Shown piece by piece: positions 9,308 to 18,615 of a stretch of 64,000 bases of DNA. The notes under the pieces were generated by a model. That model saw nothing but the letters and a program-made list of their open reading frames with translations. It ran no database searches and had not been told where the DNA came from. This DNA comes from Vibrio sagamiensis NBRC 104589 (GTDB lineage: Bacteria > Pseudomonadota > Gammaproteobacteria > Enterobacterales > Vibrionaceae). Every line of letters starts with the position of its first letter. Position 1 is the stretch's first letter. Location: positions 1 to 64,000 of the forward strand of contig NZ_BJXJ01000012.1 of NCBI RefSeq assembly GCF_007990935.1, given 5' to 3'. A program made the position numbers and the translations under genes.

Positions 9308-10005
9308 TTGATGTATAGGTGAAAGTATATGGAGTGCTATCTAGTTTTAAGTGTAAGACTTATAATAAACACTTTATTGATTTTAAATGGGAATATTTAG
9401 CTTTAATGACTTAATACAAATTTTTACGTTTAGTTTTATATTGATTTTTCTGATAACATTTAAGAAAAGTGCAGTGAAATGATGAAGTTAATTTTAATAC
9501 ATAAGTAAAAGCTTGTAGCGTATACCTTATCAAAGTATGCCATATGAAAATATAGAGCCTGTTTTATTGGCTTATACGAGAAAATTAGAAAGTGTTTTTT
9601 AATCTTTAGATAAAAGAAACAAAACTGGACATAAAAATTAATCGATAGATCTATTATCTATGGTGTAAATGTGATTTTTTGAGGTTTGAGGGAGATATCT
9701 ATGGTTTATAGAAAAGTGAATTCTTTGGTATCTAATGCATGATATAGAAAATGACCATTTACTTCTTTTACTAAAGTAATGAGCATGTTTAAAAATGTTA
9801 CTTTAAATAATGCAATTAATTGTTTAAGGGGAGACCCTCTTTCATTTTTGAATCTTGAATTGATTCGCAATATGAGAATTTTATTTTTTACATTTACTTC
9901 ATTACTAAATGAATGGTTTGAAAATCATTTTCCCATTGTATTATTTTTCGACGTTGGCTTTACTCTTGCATGATCTGTATGTTTTTTCTTTTACTGGAGT
10001 AAAAC
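9308..10005. other. AT-rich spacer upstream of LruC gene
   Basis: About 700 bp with no convincing gene. A 64-codon frame at 9779-9973 lacks a ribosome site and resembles no family. The region must contain the promoter for the LruC operon; a plain ribosome site (GGAG) precedes the ATG at 10006. Confidence 0.45.
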
Positions 10006-12090
10006 ATGAATAGATTATTATTATTTGGGTTTGCTTGCTTCGGCCCGATTTCGGTGCATGCTACGCCATTTTCATCCTGCCCAACTAATGCGTTTCTTTT
10101 TCAGGGAAAGCCTGTGACTGCATATAGTATTGATCTCAGTACTGGTGATTTTGTCAATCTAGCCAATAATTTTGGGTCTGAGTTCAACGCAACGGGCTTT
10201 AACCAAGACGATGGCTATATATATGGTGTTGGTAATAAAAAGCTAAAAAGAACCGGTAGCAACTATCAATTACAGGCTCTTAACATTCCTAACTTAGGCA
10301 CAGTAGCCGCGGGGGATGTTTTCGATGGATACTACTATTTTTATGATAAAAATAATAGTTTCATTAAACGTGTAGATCTTTCACCATTATCATCAGATCC
10401 AAATGCAGCGCTTAGCGTTGAGACCGTTATGGCGTTCTCACAGCCTATTGGTGACTTTGTATTTAACCCTGAAGATTCGATGATTTATACTCAAGAGGCT
10501 TTTGGTGGACCGCTTTGGCGTATTGATCCAAATACTCAAACTATTATCAATTTAGGCAGTTACAATACGGGTAACTTTGGTGCAGGTTATTTTGATAATG
10601 ATGGTAATCTTTTTATTGGTGATAACACTTCAGGTAACATTTTCAAAGTTGATGTTTCAGATCCGAATAGTATTATCAACCCAACTTTATTTGTTAACGG
10701 GCCTAGTGGGTCATCTAATGATGGTGCACGCTGTGCCTCTGCGCCTTTATTAGATTCTAATAGTACTGTTGATTTAGGTGATGCTCCTGATACTTACAAA
10801 ACGACTTTGTCTGCGAACGGCCCTCGCCATATGATGGACGGCACAACGTACCTGGGAACGCTTGTTGATGCTGATACAGATGGGCAGATCAATTCTAGTG
10901 ACGATGCTAACGGGAGCCCTGATGACGAAGATGGTGTTGGCTTTGTTACTGCTTTTGAGCTTGGCTTATCGACGACAATCTCTGTTGAAGCATCTACGAC
11001 GGGTTTTTTAAATGCATGGATTGACTGGAATTCTGACGGTGATTTTGAAGACAGCGGAGAAAAAGTCTTTACCGACCAAGTATTAAATAGCGGCTCTAAT
11101 ACACTTTCATTAACCACTCCTTCTACTGCCAGTGCATCTCAAACTTGGGCTCGTTTCCGATTTAGCCAGCAAACTGGACTTGACTACTTTGGTGCATCGA
11201 CATCGGGTGAAGTGGAAGACCACCAAATTGTAGTGACGTCCAATGGTGAATACGTCCGACATTTTCCGAGCTCTACCACCTTTGCTACTGTGGCCTTTGA
11301 GGACTTTTGGTCTACGAAAGGTGATTACGACTTGAACGATGTCATTATGCATTACCGCATCACAGAAACGTTAAAACATGATGAAGTAATCAAATCTTCT
11401 ATCTACGGAAAACTAGGGGCCTATGGTGCGTTATTCCATAACGGCTTTGCTATCAGGCTGAAAGGGTTAAATCCAAGTGATATTGATATGTCGACCACCC
11501 GTCAATTACATAACGGCGTACAATTGTCAGACAGCGGCTTAGAATCTGGGTTGAGTAACGCTTCTTTCATTATTTCATCAGACTTAACCGAAGTAAGTGG
11601 CAGCAATTGTGACTTCTATCGGACAGAGAATGGATGTCCAGAAGCCGAAAACTTTAACTTTGAACTCCATATCGAAACTACTCTTGGTGCCGATACCAGT
11701 GGGTTAATGGCCATGCCTTATGACCCCTTCATTATCGCCAATACTGACTCTTACCATAATAATATAACGCCACCTTCTGCGGGTAAACGTTGGGAGGTGC
11801 ATTTACCTGACCATAGTCCAACCGGGAAGTTTGATACTGGATTACTTGCATTACAAGATGATGACAGTAACGAAACATTAGGCAAATATTTTAAAACAGA
11901 GCTTAATCATCCTTGGGCTTTATTCATTACTTCTGAATGGGATTGGCCAACAGAAAGAACGGATATTTTAAGTGCTTACCCAACTTTCCAAGATTATGCT
12001 GAATCGTCTGGGGTATCGAGTTTGGATTGGCACCAGAATCCTGTGTCTGATACCAGTAAGATCTACCAAAAATCAGGAGTCTCTCAATGA
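10006..12090 (+). CDS. secreted LruC/GEVED-domain protein
   Basis: A 694-residue exported protein. Signal peptide at about 1-19 (cleavage after SVHA); residues 20-250 look like a repeated beta-propeller-type domain (DDGYIYGVGNK, NPEDSMIYTQE). An Asp-rich GEVED-type domain (about 255-410) starts LGDAPDTY, contains DADTDGQ and ends in GEVEDHQI. The C-terminal LruC domain carries the motif KGDYDLNDVIMHY. Acidic D-x-D-x-D stretches suggest calcium binding. LruC was first described in Leptospira surface proteins; in vibrios the role is unknown, probably cell-surface or matrix-associated. It overlaps the next lipoprotein gene by 4 bp. Confidence 0.85.
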   Translation: MNRLLLFGFACFGPISVHATPFSSCPTNAFLFQGKPVTAYSIDLSTGDFVNLANNFGSEFNATGFNQDDGYIYGVGNKKLKRTGSNYQLQALNIPNLGTVAAGDVFDGYYYFYDKNNSFIKRVDLSPLSSDPNAALSVETVMAFSQPIGDFVFNPEDSMIYTQEAFGGPLWRIDPNTQTIINLGSYNTGNFGAGYFDNDGNLFIGDNTSGNIFKVDVSDPNSIINPTLFVNGPSGSSNDGARCASAPLLDSNSTVDLGDAPDTYKTTLSANGPRHMMDGTTYLGTLVDADTDGQINSSDDANGSPDDEDGVGFVTAFELGLSTTISVEASTTGFLNAWIDWNSDGDFEDSGEKVFTDQVLNSGSNTLSLTTPSTASASQTWARFRFSQQTGLDYFGASTSGEVEDHQIVVTSNGEYVRHFPSSTTFATVAFEDFWSTKGDYDLNDVIMHYRITETLKHDEVIKSSIYGKLGAYGALFHNGFAIRLKGLNPSDIDMSTTRQLHNGVQLSDSGLESGLSNASFIISSDLTEVSGSNCDFYRTENGCPEAENFNFELHIETTLGADTSGLMAMPYDPFIIANTDSYHNNITPPSAGKRWEVHLPDHSPTGKFDTGLLALQDDDSNETLGKYFKTELNHPWALFITSEWDWPTERTDILSAYPTFQDYAESSGVSSLDWHQNPVSDTSKIYQKSGVSQ

Positions 12091-12524
12091 AAATTCAATT
12101 TATATTTCCGCTCACTCTCTTGATGCTGTTTGGCTGCGGTGGAGAGGATAAAAGCCGAAACTCTGCTCCTTCTTATCCTGATTCAGGCCAGACTGAGGTT
12201 CATTTTGAAGATTTGGTGATTGAAGATGGTTACGATTATAACCCAGTGAAATCACAATCTTTGAACGTGGATATCAGCAGCATAAGTACAGAACGAGCGC
12301 ATGTTTCTGTGTATACTAAATTTCAAGAAACCAATCATGGACAATACAAGCCTGATTATCAAAGCCAAATTATTTCAAGGGCACTAGAATCCGGTGTCAC
12401 TGAACTCGATTTCTCAATAGCAGATTCGCAACAAGAGCTGCTCGCCGAAGTTTGGTTTTACGATGGTCAACCGCCACTACAATACTTTTTTACACCAGAG
12501 CAAGAAGAATGGGTATTGAAGTAA
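12087..12524 (+). CDS. small lipoprotein coupled to the LruC protein
   Basis: A 145-residue protein with a lipoprotein signal peptide: KIQF, hydrophobic core, lipobox LFGC with the acylated cysteine at residue 17, followed by GGEDKSRN. The mature domain is acidic and beta-rich, with no recognised family. Its ATG overlaps the LruC stop in an ATGA junction, so the two are translated together, and a strong terminator follows. A partner or anchor role for the LruC protein is inferred from coupling only. Confidence 0.75.
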   Translation: MKIQFIFPLTLLMLFGCGGEDKSRNSAPSYPDSGQTEVHFEDLVIEDGYDYNPVKSQSLNVDISSISTERAHVSVYTKFQETNHGQYKPDYQSQIISRALESGVTELDFSIADSQQELLAEVWFYDGQPPLQYFFTPEQEEWVLK

Positions 12525-12556
12525 CATGAAATGAGATAGTAATCCGTAATTCACTT

Positions 12557-12585
12557 AAAAAAGGCGAGGATATCTCGCCTTTTTA
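12557..12585 (+). terminator. rho-independent terminator
   Basis: AGGCGAG (12562-12568) / CTCGCCT (12574-12580) with a 5-nt loop, extended by the flanking A-run and followed by TTTT. It ends the LruC-lipoprotein operon. Confidence 0.85.
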
Positions 12586-12666
12586 CTTTTATCCCGAAAG
12601 TACTCTAAGTTCTTGTTTATGTCATATAGGTACTAAGTAGATAATGATAGCTTGAATACTCAGTTT

Positions 12667-13062
12667 TTACTGACCATGGACTGGCTTAATAGCGATAGCA
12701 AAAATACCATGTTTCGGAATCATCTCCTTATATTCATGAAAACTGTAAAGAAGTTCAACACCTTCTTCTAATGTTTCACATAAATTGGACAGCACTTCCA
12801 TGCCTTCTCCTTCTAACAAGGCTTTTGGATCTGGGTAGTGACGCACTTCAGTAACCTCAACCATTAGAGCATCAGGTTTGATGACATCTAATCCAATGAA
12901 GGGAGGGCCTGAAATTACTTGGAAGGAAATACGATCGCCTTTCTTTAATTTATCATAAGCAATAGCTTCGTAACTGTTATTGGTGCGTATTTCAACTTTC
13001 TTTAAACCTGAAAGGATCGAATTTAATGGTGCTTGGTATATTTCTAGTGGATAGCATTTCAT
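12667..13062 (-). CDS. ASCH-domain protein
   Basis: A 131-residue protein with the PUA-like ASCH fold: the start (MKCYPLEIYQAPLNSILSG) and KKVEIR resemble the conserved ASCH ligand-binding strand, followed by KKGDRISF. ASCH domains are thought to bind RNA or nucleotides; some are amidohydrolases. The frame extends to a TTG at 13110, but the ATG at 13060-13062 gives the standard beginning. It lies downstream of the MHS transporter on the same strand with a 150-bp gap. Confidence 0.75.
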   Translation of the reverse strand: MKCYPLEIYQAPLNSILSGLKKVEIRTNNSYEAIAYDKLKKGDRISFQVISGPPFIGLDVIKPDALMVEVTEVRHYPDPKALLEGEGMEVLSNLCETLEEGVELLYSFHEYKEMIPKHGIFAIAIKPVHGQ

Positions 13063-13212
13063 GGAGGAACTCGTATGTCTTATCAAACCAATGTTTATTC
13101 TAATCACCAACTCACAGTCTTACCAGTGTTTGACGTTTTTTAAACGACACGCAGTATTTAAAATAAATTTAGTTATGAGATTAGTAGTGATAACTTTGTG
13201 TTGCGAATGAGG

Positions 13213-14403
13213 TTAACATTTGAATAAAATCATAGTGCGATTTGCTGAAAATAGGACAAAAAGACTTGGTAATGCCGCTACAGAGACATAGACCCCTACA
13301 TATACGATGTCGATTCTCATTGCTTCTGTTACGATTAATGGTGTGAGGCCACCAAAAATAGAGAGAGCGAAATTATATCCGATCGCCATGTTAATCGTGG
13401 TTTTTTCGGAATAAGCCCATAATGTAGCAGCTAAGCTACTTAAAATTAAGGCAGCGACGGCACTTAATCCAAATGCGCCTATTAGTTGGGACAGAAGTTG
13501 GTTGCTTTCCATCATCCATACAAACGGAATGGAAGTAAGTAGGGTTAATAAGCTACCTACTTTTGCTGCGGTAATGGGATTGGAATATTTATCTATTAAG
13601 TAACCAAAACTTAAGATTAGAACAATCAATGAGCTAGAATTAATTAAGCACAGATTCTCGATCTGAATAGATTTACCAATGATACCGCTTGCAAAATTTT
13701 GTAAATAAAACATTACTCCGCCAATCATGGCTAAAGCGAAGACATTAAAAATCGATGAATAATCTAGTTTGCTCTCACAGGTTTTTTCTTCTTTTAGCTC
13801 TGGTAAAGATAGACGAATATACGCGCTCATCATAATATTCCCCAGTCCTACTAGGAGTGCAGCACGCCACCCCCATTCATTCATTTCTTCTAGAGTAAGG
13901 AAATACTCTAGACTAGAAACAACAATGAGTGACAAAATTACACCAACAATAGAACTTGATACAATTAAGCTGCTAATCCTCGTATGGTCAGATTTTTTTG
14001 AATCATTGAGGAGAAAAAAAATCAGTGTTGGGTATTCCCCACCGAAGCTAAAAGATTGAAGAATTTGGAAAAAAAGGAAAGAAAATACAATATAAGGACC
14101 TACTGACTCTACAGGTATAAGTGACATACATAAGGTAGCGAACCCTGTTAAGATATTAGATAAAATTAAGGCTTTCTTTCTCCCATGATTGTCGGCGTAT
14201 CTCCCAATAAGGATTCCTCCTAGTGGTCTGACTATAAACCTTAAAGCTAAGATACATACGATAATCATATCAGCATCACCTATACCTTGACTCGATAATA
14301 CATGGGAAATGTAAGGGGATATAGAGGCAAATATTGCTATATCATAATACTCCATAGCATTACCAAAAATAGTGCAATATCGCTGCTTCCAAGTTAGTGA
14401 CAT
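13213..14403 (-). CDS. MFS transporter, MHS (metabolite:H+ symporter) type
   Basis: A 396-residue inner-membrane protein with about 12 membrane segments. The beginning (FGNAMEYYDIAIFA) and the TM2-TM3 loop (RPLGGILIGRYADNHGRKKA, residues about 58-77) are hallmarks of the metabolite:H+ symporter branch (ProP/KgtP-like). FSFGGEYP near residue 121 is also characteristic. The family imports organic acids or compatible solutes with protons; the substrate is not readable here. The gene is preceded by a 950-bp gene-free region. Confidence 0.85.
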   Translation of the reverse strand: MSLTWKQRYCTIFGNAMEYYDIAIFASISPYISHVLSSQGIGDADMIIVCILALRFIVRPLGGILIGRYADNHGRKKALILSNILTGFATLCMSLIPVESVGPYIVFSFLFFQILQSFSFGGEYPTLIFFLLNDSKKSDHTRISSLIVSSSIVGVILSLIVVSSLEYFLTLEEMNEWGWRAALLVGLGNIMMSAYIRLSLPELKEEKTCESKLDYSSIFNVFALAMIGGVMFYLQNFASGIIGKSIQIENLCLINSSSLIVLILSFGYLIDKYSNPITAAKVGSLLTLLTSIPFVWMMESNQLLSQLIGAFGLSAVAALILSSLAATLWAYSEKTTINMAIGYNFALSIFGGLTPLIVTEAMRIDIVYVGVYVSVAALPSLFVLFSANRTMILFKC

Positions 14404-15351
14404 CTTGTTCCTTAGTTTAAATAACCAATTAATTTTTCATAGGATATAACTGGTCTAACTTCATTCTCTTTGTGATATTATTACAAATAAAGGAAAAATA
14501 AAATAAGGTTAAGTTGCCTTTACAATATGTTAAGAATTTTCTAGCTACTTTTCTAACAAAGTAATTGTATTAATAAAAATCCTCGGTATTAAAAATAAAG
14601 ACCAAGAGATGTGAAGTCTGAATATACAGCAAAGACCTACATAAGTTAGGGCTATGATTCAGAAATGGTCTAAATACTTCTAATTACTAACTTTAGAGTT
14701 TTCTGATGTTGGCCATTTAAATATCAATAGCCTTAGGCTAATTAAGGATACTAAGTGGCGGTGTAATGCATCCCAGTTCCAGTTAACACTAGAGATATAC
14801 TTATCGTCTATCTCGACAATACTAGCTAATTTCATCACCATAATCGATTCTATAAACTTTACCATTCGGTAGCGTGACCCTCAGGAAGCATGTAGAGGAT
14901 ATGTCAGCATGTTTCTCAGAAAAGGAGAGGTTGGTAACATTTTATTTACAAATAAACTCAAGGTGTAAAGGAATTGTAATGATTTTAACGCTATGAAAAT
15001 ATTGGATATATAAGTGTTCGAGCAGAGTAGTTATTAACAATGATGGCCGTGTAATATATTTTTTACAACTTTAACCGTGACATTAGACTCCGTTGGTTTT
15101 TAACATAGCTATTCCATTTTATTTGAGCTTGTTCCAAGGTTATTGGTGACCAAGTGAGATCAAGATGCTTGATTCAGGTTAATGTCATTCAGACAAACTC
15201 AAGCATGGTAAAGAAGCGAAATAGATAACGTGTTGTGAGCTAAAATCATTTCACTGAATAAGTATCTTGAGGCTACTTGGATATATGCTGACAAACATGT
15301 CGGCAATGTTTGGGTTTTACTAAACGTGTGTTGATTCTAAAGGAGAAGGCT
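14404..15351. other. long spacer between MHS transporter and hpp/hmg operon
   Basis: About 950 bp without a convincing gene; a 61-codon minus-strand frame (14680-14865) has no ribosome site. It must contain divergent promoters for the transporter and the homogentisate operon. The right part holds inverted repeats described separately. Confidence 0.45.
15159..15206. promoter_or_regulatory. inverted-repeat cluster upstream of hppD, possible operator
   Basis: ATCAAG-ATG-CTTGAT (15159-15173) is a perfect short dyad. Its right arm ATGCTTGA (15165-15172) is again inverted as TCAAGCAT at 15199-15206. Three related half-sites within 50 bp, about 150 bp before hppD, suggest a dimeric repressor or activator site. 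No regulator gene is adjacent, so this is inference. Confidence 0.35.
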
Positions 15352-16425
15352 GTGGTAGAAACTTATAACCCACTTGGGACAGATGGATTTGAATTTGTCG
15401 AATATACAGCAGCAGACGATCGAGGTATTGATCAGCTCAAAGCGTTATTCATCTCACTTGGATTTGCAGAAATTGCTAAACATCGTTCTAAAGAGGCATG
15501 GTTATACCGACAAGGTGATATTAATTTTATTGTGAATGCACAGCCACACAGCCAAGCCGAAAAGTTTGCTAGAGAACATGGCCCATCAGTATGTGGTATG
15601 GCATTTCGTGTTCATGATGCGAATAGTGCGATGCAGCATGCTCTACAAAATGGTGGAGAGGAATACGTAACGGCGATAGGGCCGATGGAGCTCAGTATTC
15701 CGGCCATTTATGGTATTGGCGAGAGCTTACTTTATTTTGTTGATCGTTATGGTAAAAAAAGTATTTACGATGTTGATTTTAAGTTCTATCCAGATGCAGA
15801 TGAACGTTTAGCTAAAGCCGATGTTGGCATGTATGAAATCGATCATCTCACACATAACGTCAAGCAAGGTAACATGGATTTATGGGCTGGCTTTTATGAG
15901 CGAATCGGTAACTTTAGAGAAATTCGCTATTTTGACATTGAGGGTAAGCTTACCGGCCTGGTTAGCCGAGCTATGACAGCACCTTGTGGCAAAATTCGTA
16001 TTCCTATTAACGAGTCATCAGATGATAAATCACAGATAGAAGAGTTTATCCGAGAATATAACGGAGAAGGTATTCAACATATTGCGATGTCTACCAATGA
16101 TATCTACCAAACAGTAAAAACATTACGTGATCGAGGTATGGATTTTATGCCCACACCAGACACGTATTATGAAAAAGTAAATGAGCGGGTTCAAGGACAT
16201 GGCGAAGACCTAGAGAAACTGCATGATTTGCAAATCTTGATTGATGGTGCTCCCATGAAAGACGGCATTTTGTTGCAAATATTTACTCAGACGGTGATCG
16301 GTCCTGTTTTCTTCGAAATTATTCAGCGCAAAGGAAATGAAGGTTTTGGTGAAGGTAATTTCAAAGCTTTATTTGAATCGATAGAAGAAGATCAAATACG
16401 TCGAGGGGTATTGAGCGATGTATAA
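15352..16425 (+). CDS. hppD: 4-hydroxyphenylpyruvate dioxygenase
   Basis: A 357-residue Fe(II) enzyme that turns 4-hydroxyphenylpyruvate into homogentisate in tyrosine breakdown. Two VOC-type halves are visible, and the iron ligands are H165 (IDHLTHNV), H243 (GIQHIAM) and E322 (PVFFEIIQRKG). The frame is open to a TTG at 15310, but the GTG at 15352 follows an AAAGGAG ribosome site at proper distance and gives the usual 357 residues. First gene of the hppD-hmgA-fahA-maiA operon, overlapping hmgA by 8 bp. Confidence 0.95.
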   Translation: MVETYNPLGTDGFEFVEYTAADDRGIDQLKALFISLGFAEIAKHRSKEAWLYRQGDINFIVNAQPHSQAEKFAREHGPSVCGMAFRVHDANSAMQHALQNGGEEYVTAIGPMELSIPAIYGIGESLLYFVDRYGKKSIYDVDFKFYPDADERLAKADVGMYEIDHLTHNVKQGNMDLWAGFYERIGNFREIRYFDIEGKLTGLVSRAMTAPCGKIRIPINESSDDKSQIEEFIREYNGEGIQHIAMSTNDIYQTVKTLRDRGMDFMPTPDTYYEKVNERVQGHGEDLEKLHDLQILIDGAPMKDGILLQIFTQTVIGPVFFEIIQRKGNEGFGEGNFKALFESIEEDQIRRGVLSDV

Positions 16426-17548
16426 GAGAATCACACTCCCACACCGTGAAGGAGTTTGCTCAAAGCAGGCACACGCTGACTTTCCAGAGCAGGCGATTTA
16501 TGAACGTGAAGCAGGTCGAAGCGGCTTCTTTGGCCCTGCCAGTCATTTTCATCATCAGCATGCACCGACTGGTTGGTCAGAGTGGGAGGGTGATCTTCGC
16601 CCAAGGGCGTTTGACTTCAATTTGGTGCAAATCGCAGGGCAAATAACGCCTTGGGATGTCCCAAATCTTTTGTATAACAACGAGTGTAAAATTCGTTTCT
16701 GGCAACTCGATCAAAACATGGACTTTTTGGTGCGTAATGCCGATGGTGATGAACTTCTGTTTATTCATCAAGGCACCGCTGATTTGTACTGTGACTATGG
16801 ACACCTTGAGATCAGCGAAGGGGATTATGTGATGATTCCACGTTCGACCAACTGGCGACTGGAGCCTCACGACGCGCTAAAGATCTTAATGATTGAAAAT
16901 ACAGACGCCGCTTACGCTTTACCAGATAAAGGTTTAGTCGGAAACCACGCTATTTTTGATCCTGCCGTTCTAGAGACCCCCTCAATTAATCAGCGTTTTA
17001 AAGAGCAGTACTCAGAGAATCAAACACAGGTACAAGTCAAGCGCCATGATAAAGTCAGTGTGGTGACTTATCCATTTAATCCTTTAGATGCCGTTGGATG
17101 GCACGGCGATTTAGCCGTGGTGAAGGTGAATTGGCGAGATATTCGTCCTTTGATGTCTCATCGATATCATTTGCCACCTTCGGCACACACCACATTTGTT
17201 GGTTCAGGCTTTGTGGTTTGCACATTTGTACCTCGACCGATTGAAAGCGATCCTGGTGCGCTCAAAGTTCCTTTTTATCATAACAATGATGACTATGATG
17301 AAGTTCTGTTTTATCACGCAGGTGACTTTTTTAGTCGCGATAACATTGAGGCGGGGATGGTGACATTTCATCCGGCTGGTTTTACCCATGGTCCACATCC
17401 TAAAGCTTTCCAAGCCGGACGAGAATATAAGAAAAAATTTACTGATGAAGTTGCTGTGATGATTGATACTAGGCATGCCCTCAAATTCGCTGATGTACTC
17501 GATGAAGTTGAAAATAAGCAATACGTATACAGCTGGAAAGAGAAATAG
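16418..17548 (+). CDS. hmgA: homogentisate 1,2-dioxygenase
   Basis: A 376-residue cupin-type ring-cleaving dioxygenase that converts homogentisate to maleylacetoacetate. Typical blocks include GFFGPASHFHHQHAPTGW near residue 36, LFIHQGTADL, and the C-terminal iron-site region ending FHPAGFTHGPHPKAF. It is the shorter form found in many bacteria. The start codon lies inside the end of hppD, indicating translational coupling. Loss of this enzyme in vibrios is known to cause brown pyomelanin pigment; the gene here looks intact. Confidence 0.93.
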   Translation: MYKRITLPHREGVCSKQAHADFPEQAIYEREAGRSGFFGPASHFHHQHAPTGWSEWEGDLRPRAFDFNLVQIAGQITPWDVPNLLYNNECKIRFWQLDQNMDFLVRNADGDELLFIHQGTADLYCDYGHLEISEGDYVMIPRSTNWRLEPHDALKILMIENTDAAYALPDKGLVGNHAIFDPAVLETPSINQRFKEQYSENQTQVQVKRHDKVSVVTYPFNPLDAVGWHGDLAVVKVNWRDIRPLMSHRYHLPPSAHTTFVGSGFVVCTFVPRPIESDPGALKVPFYHNNDDYDEVLFYHAGDFFSRDNIEAGMVTFHPAGFTHGPHPKAFQAGREYKKKFTDEVAVMIDTRHALKFADVLDEVENKQYVYSWKEK

Positions 17549-17557
17549 GGAAGATTA

Positions 17558-18592
17558 ATGAAATTAGCTACTAAGAAAAATGGTACGCGTGATGGTTTAT
17601 TAATGGTCGTGAGCAAAGACCTTACTCAATGCGTTCCTGCAACAGAGATTTTTCAGACGATGAATCTTTCACCCACTATGCAGGCTGCATTGGATAACTG
17701 GAATAATGTGGCTCCACAATTGGATGAGCTATATTGTGCTTTAAATAAAGGTGAGGTTTCTGCAAGTGAAGCGTTTGAGGCGCATACCTTGGCATCGCCA
17801 TTACCCCGTGCATATCAGTGGGCAGATGGCAGTGCTTATGTAAACCATGTTGAACTCGTAAGACGAGCTCGTGGTGCTGAACTTCCTGAGAGCTTTTGGA
17901 CGGATCCACTTATGTATCAAGGTGGGTCAGATACATTTATCGGGCCATGTGATGATATTACATTTTCAACTGATGAGTGGGGGATAGACTTCGAAGGTGA
18001 AGTCGCTGTGATCACAGATGATCTCCACATGGGTGCGAACCTCAATGAGGCAGCAGACTCTATTCGTTTAATTATGTTGGTGAATGATGTTTCTTTACGT
18101 GGACTTATCCCTGCTGAGCTTGCTAAAGGGTTCGGCTTCTTCCAATCAAAGCCGTCTTCTGCTTTTTCTCCGGTTGCAGTGACACCTGATGAGATCGGGG
18201 AAGCTTGGGTGGATAATAAAGTGCATTTACCGCTTCTTTCAACGTATAACGGTGCATCATTTGGCTGTCCTAATGCCGGGGTTGATATGACGTTTGATTT
18301 TGCTGAGTTGGTTGCACACGCCAGTAAAACTCGAGCATTATCAGCCGGCACGATCATTGGTTCAGGTACTGTCTCTAATAAACAGGGAACAGAATACGGA
18401 ACGTCGATTAAAGAAGGTGGGGTTGGGTATTCATGTATTGCAGAAATTCGTATGATTGAAACGATTCGAGATGGTAAACCATCAACACGTTTTATGTCTT
18501 TTGGTGACTCAATCAAGCTTGAAATGCGTGATAAAGAAGGGCATTCCATTTTTGGTGCGATTGAGCAGCGTGTTGTCCCATACCATAAATAA
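17558..18592 (+). CDS. fahA: fumarylacetoacetate hydrolase family protein
   Basis: A 344-residue FAH-fold hydrolase predicted to split fumarylacetoacetate into fumarate and acetoacetate, the last step of homogentisate breakdown. The core begins near residue 105 with metal-site acidic residues (IDFEGEVAVI), followed by MLVNDVSLR and the signature GSGTVSNK. An AGGGAAG ribosome site lies 9 bp after hmgA. Position in the operon makes this role more certain than sequence alone, since FAH-fold enzymes are diverse. Confidence 0.9.
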   Translation: MKLATKKNGTRDGLLMVVSKDLTQCVPATEIFQTMNLSPTMQAALDNWNNVAPQLDELYCALNKGEVSASEAFEAHTLASPLPRAYQWADGSAYVNHVELVRRARGAELPESFWTDPLMYQGGSDTFIGPCDDITFSTDEWGIDFEGEVAVITDDLHMGANLNEAADSIRLIMLVNDVSLRGLIPAELAKGFGFFQSKPSSAFSPVAVTPDEIGEAWVDNKVHLPLLSTYNGASFGCPNAGVDMTFDFAELVAHASKTRALSAGTIIGSGTVSNKQGTEYGTSIKEGGVGYSCIAEIRMIETIRDGKPSTRFMSFGDSIKLEMRDKEGHSIFGAIEQRVVPYHK

Positions 18593-18615
18593 TGCAAGGA
18601 TAAGTGAAGAGCATA

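Noticed and set aside
9779-9973. 64-codon plus-strand frame upstream of the LruC gene
   Set aside because: No ribosome site, AT-driven composition (Phe/Leu/Ile/Asn-rich), no recognisable fold.
14680-14865. 61-codon minus-strand frame in the spacer before hppD
   Set aside because: No ribosome site and no recognisable family; the region looks like regulatory spacer.
15310-15351. Upstream TTG start for hppD
   Set aside because: The GTG at 15352 has a proper ribosome site and gives the standard 357-residue length.
17917-18597. 226-codon frame antisense to fahA
   Set aside because: Lies fully opposite a well-supported enzyme gene; it is a shadow of codon bias.
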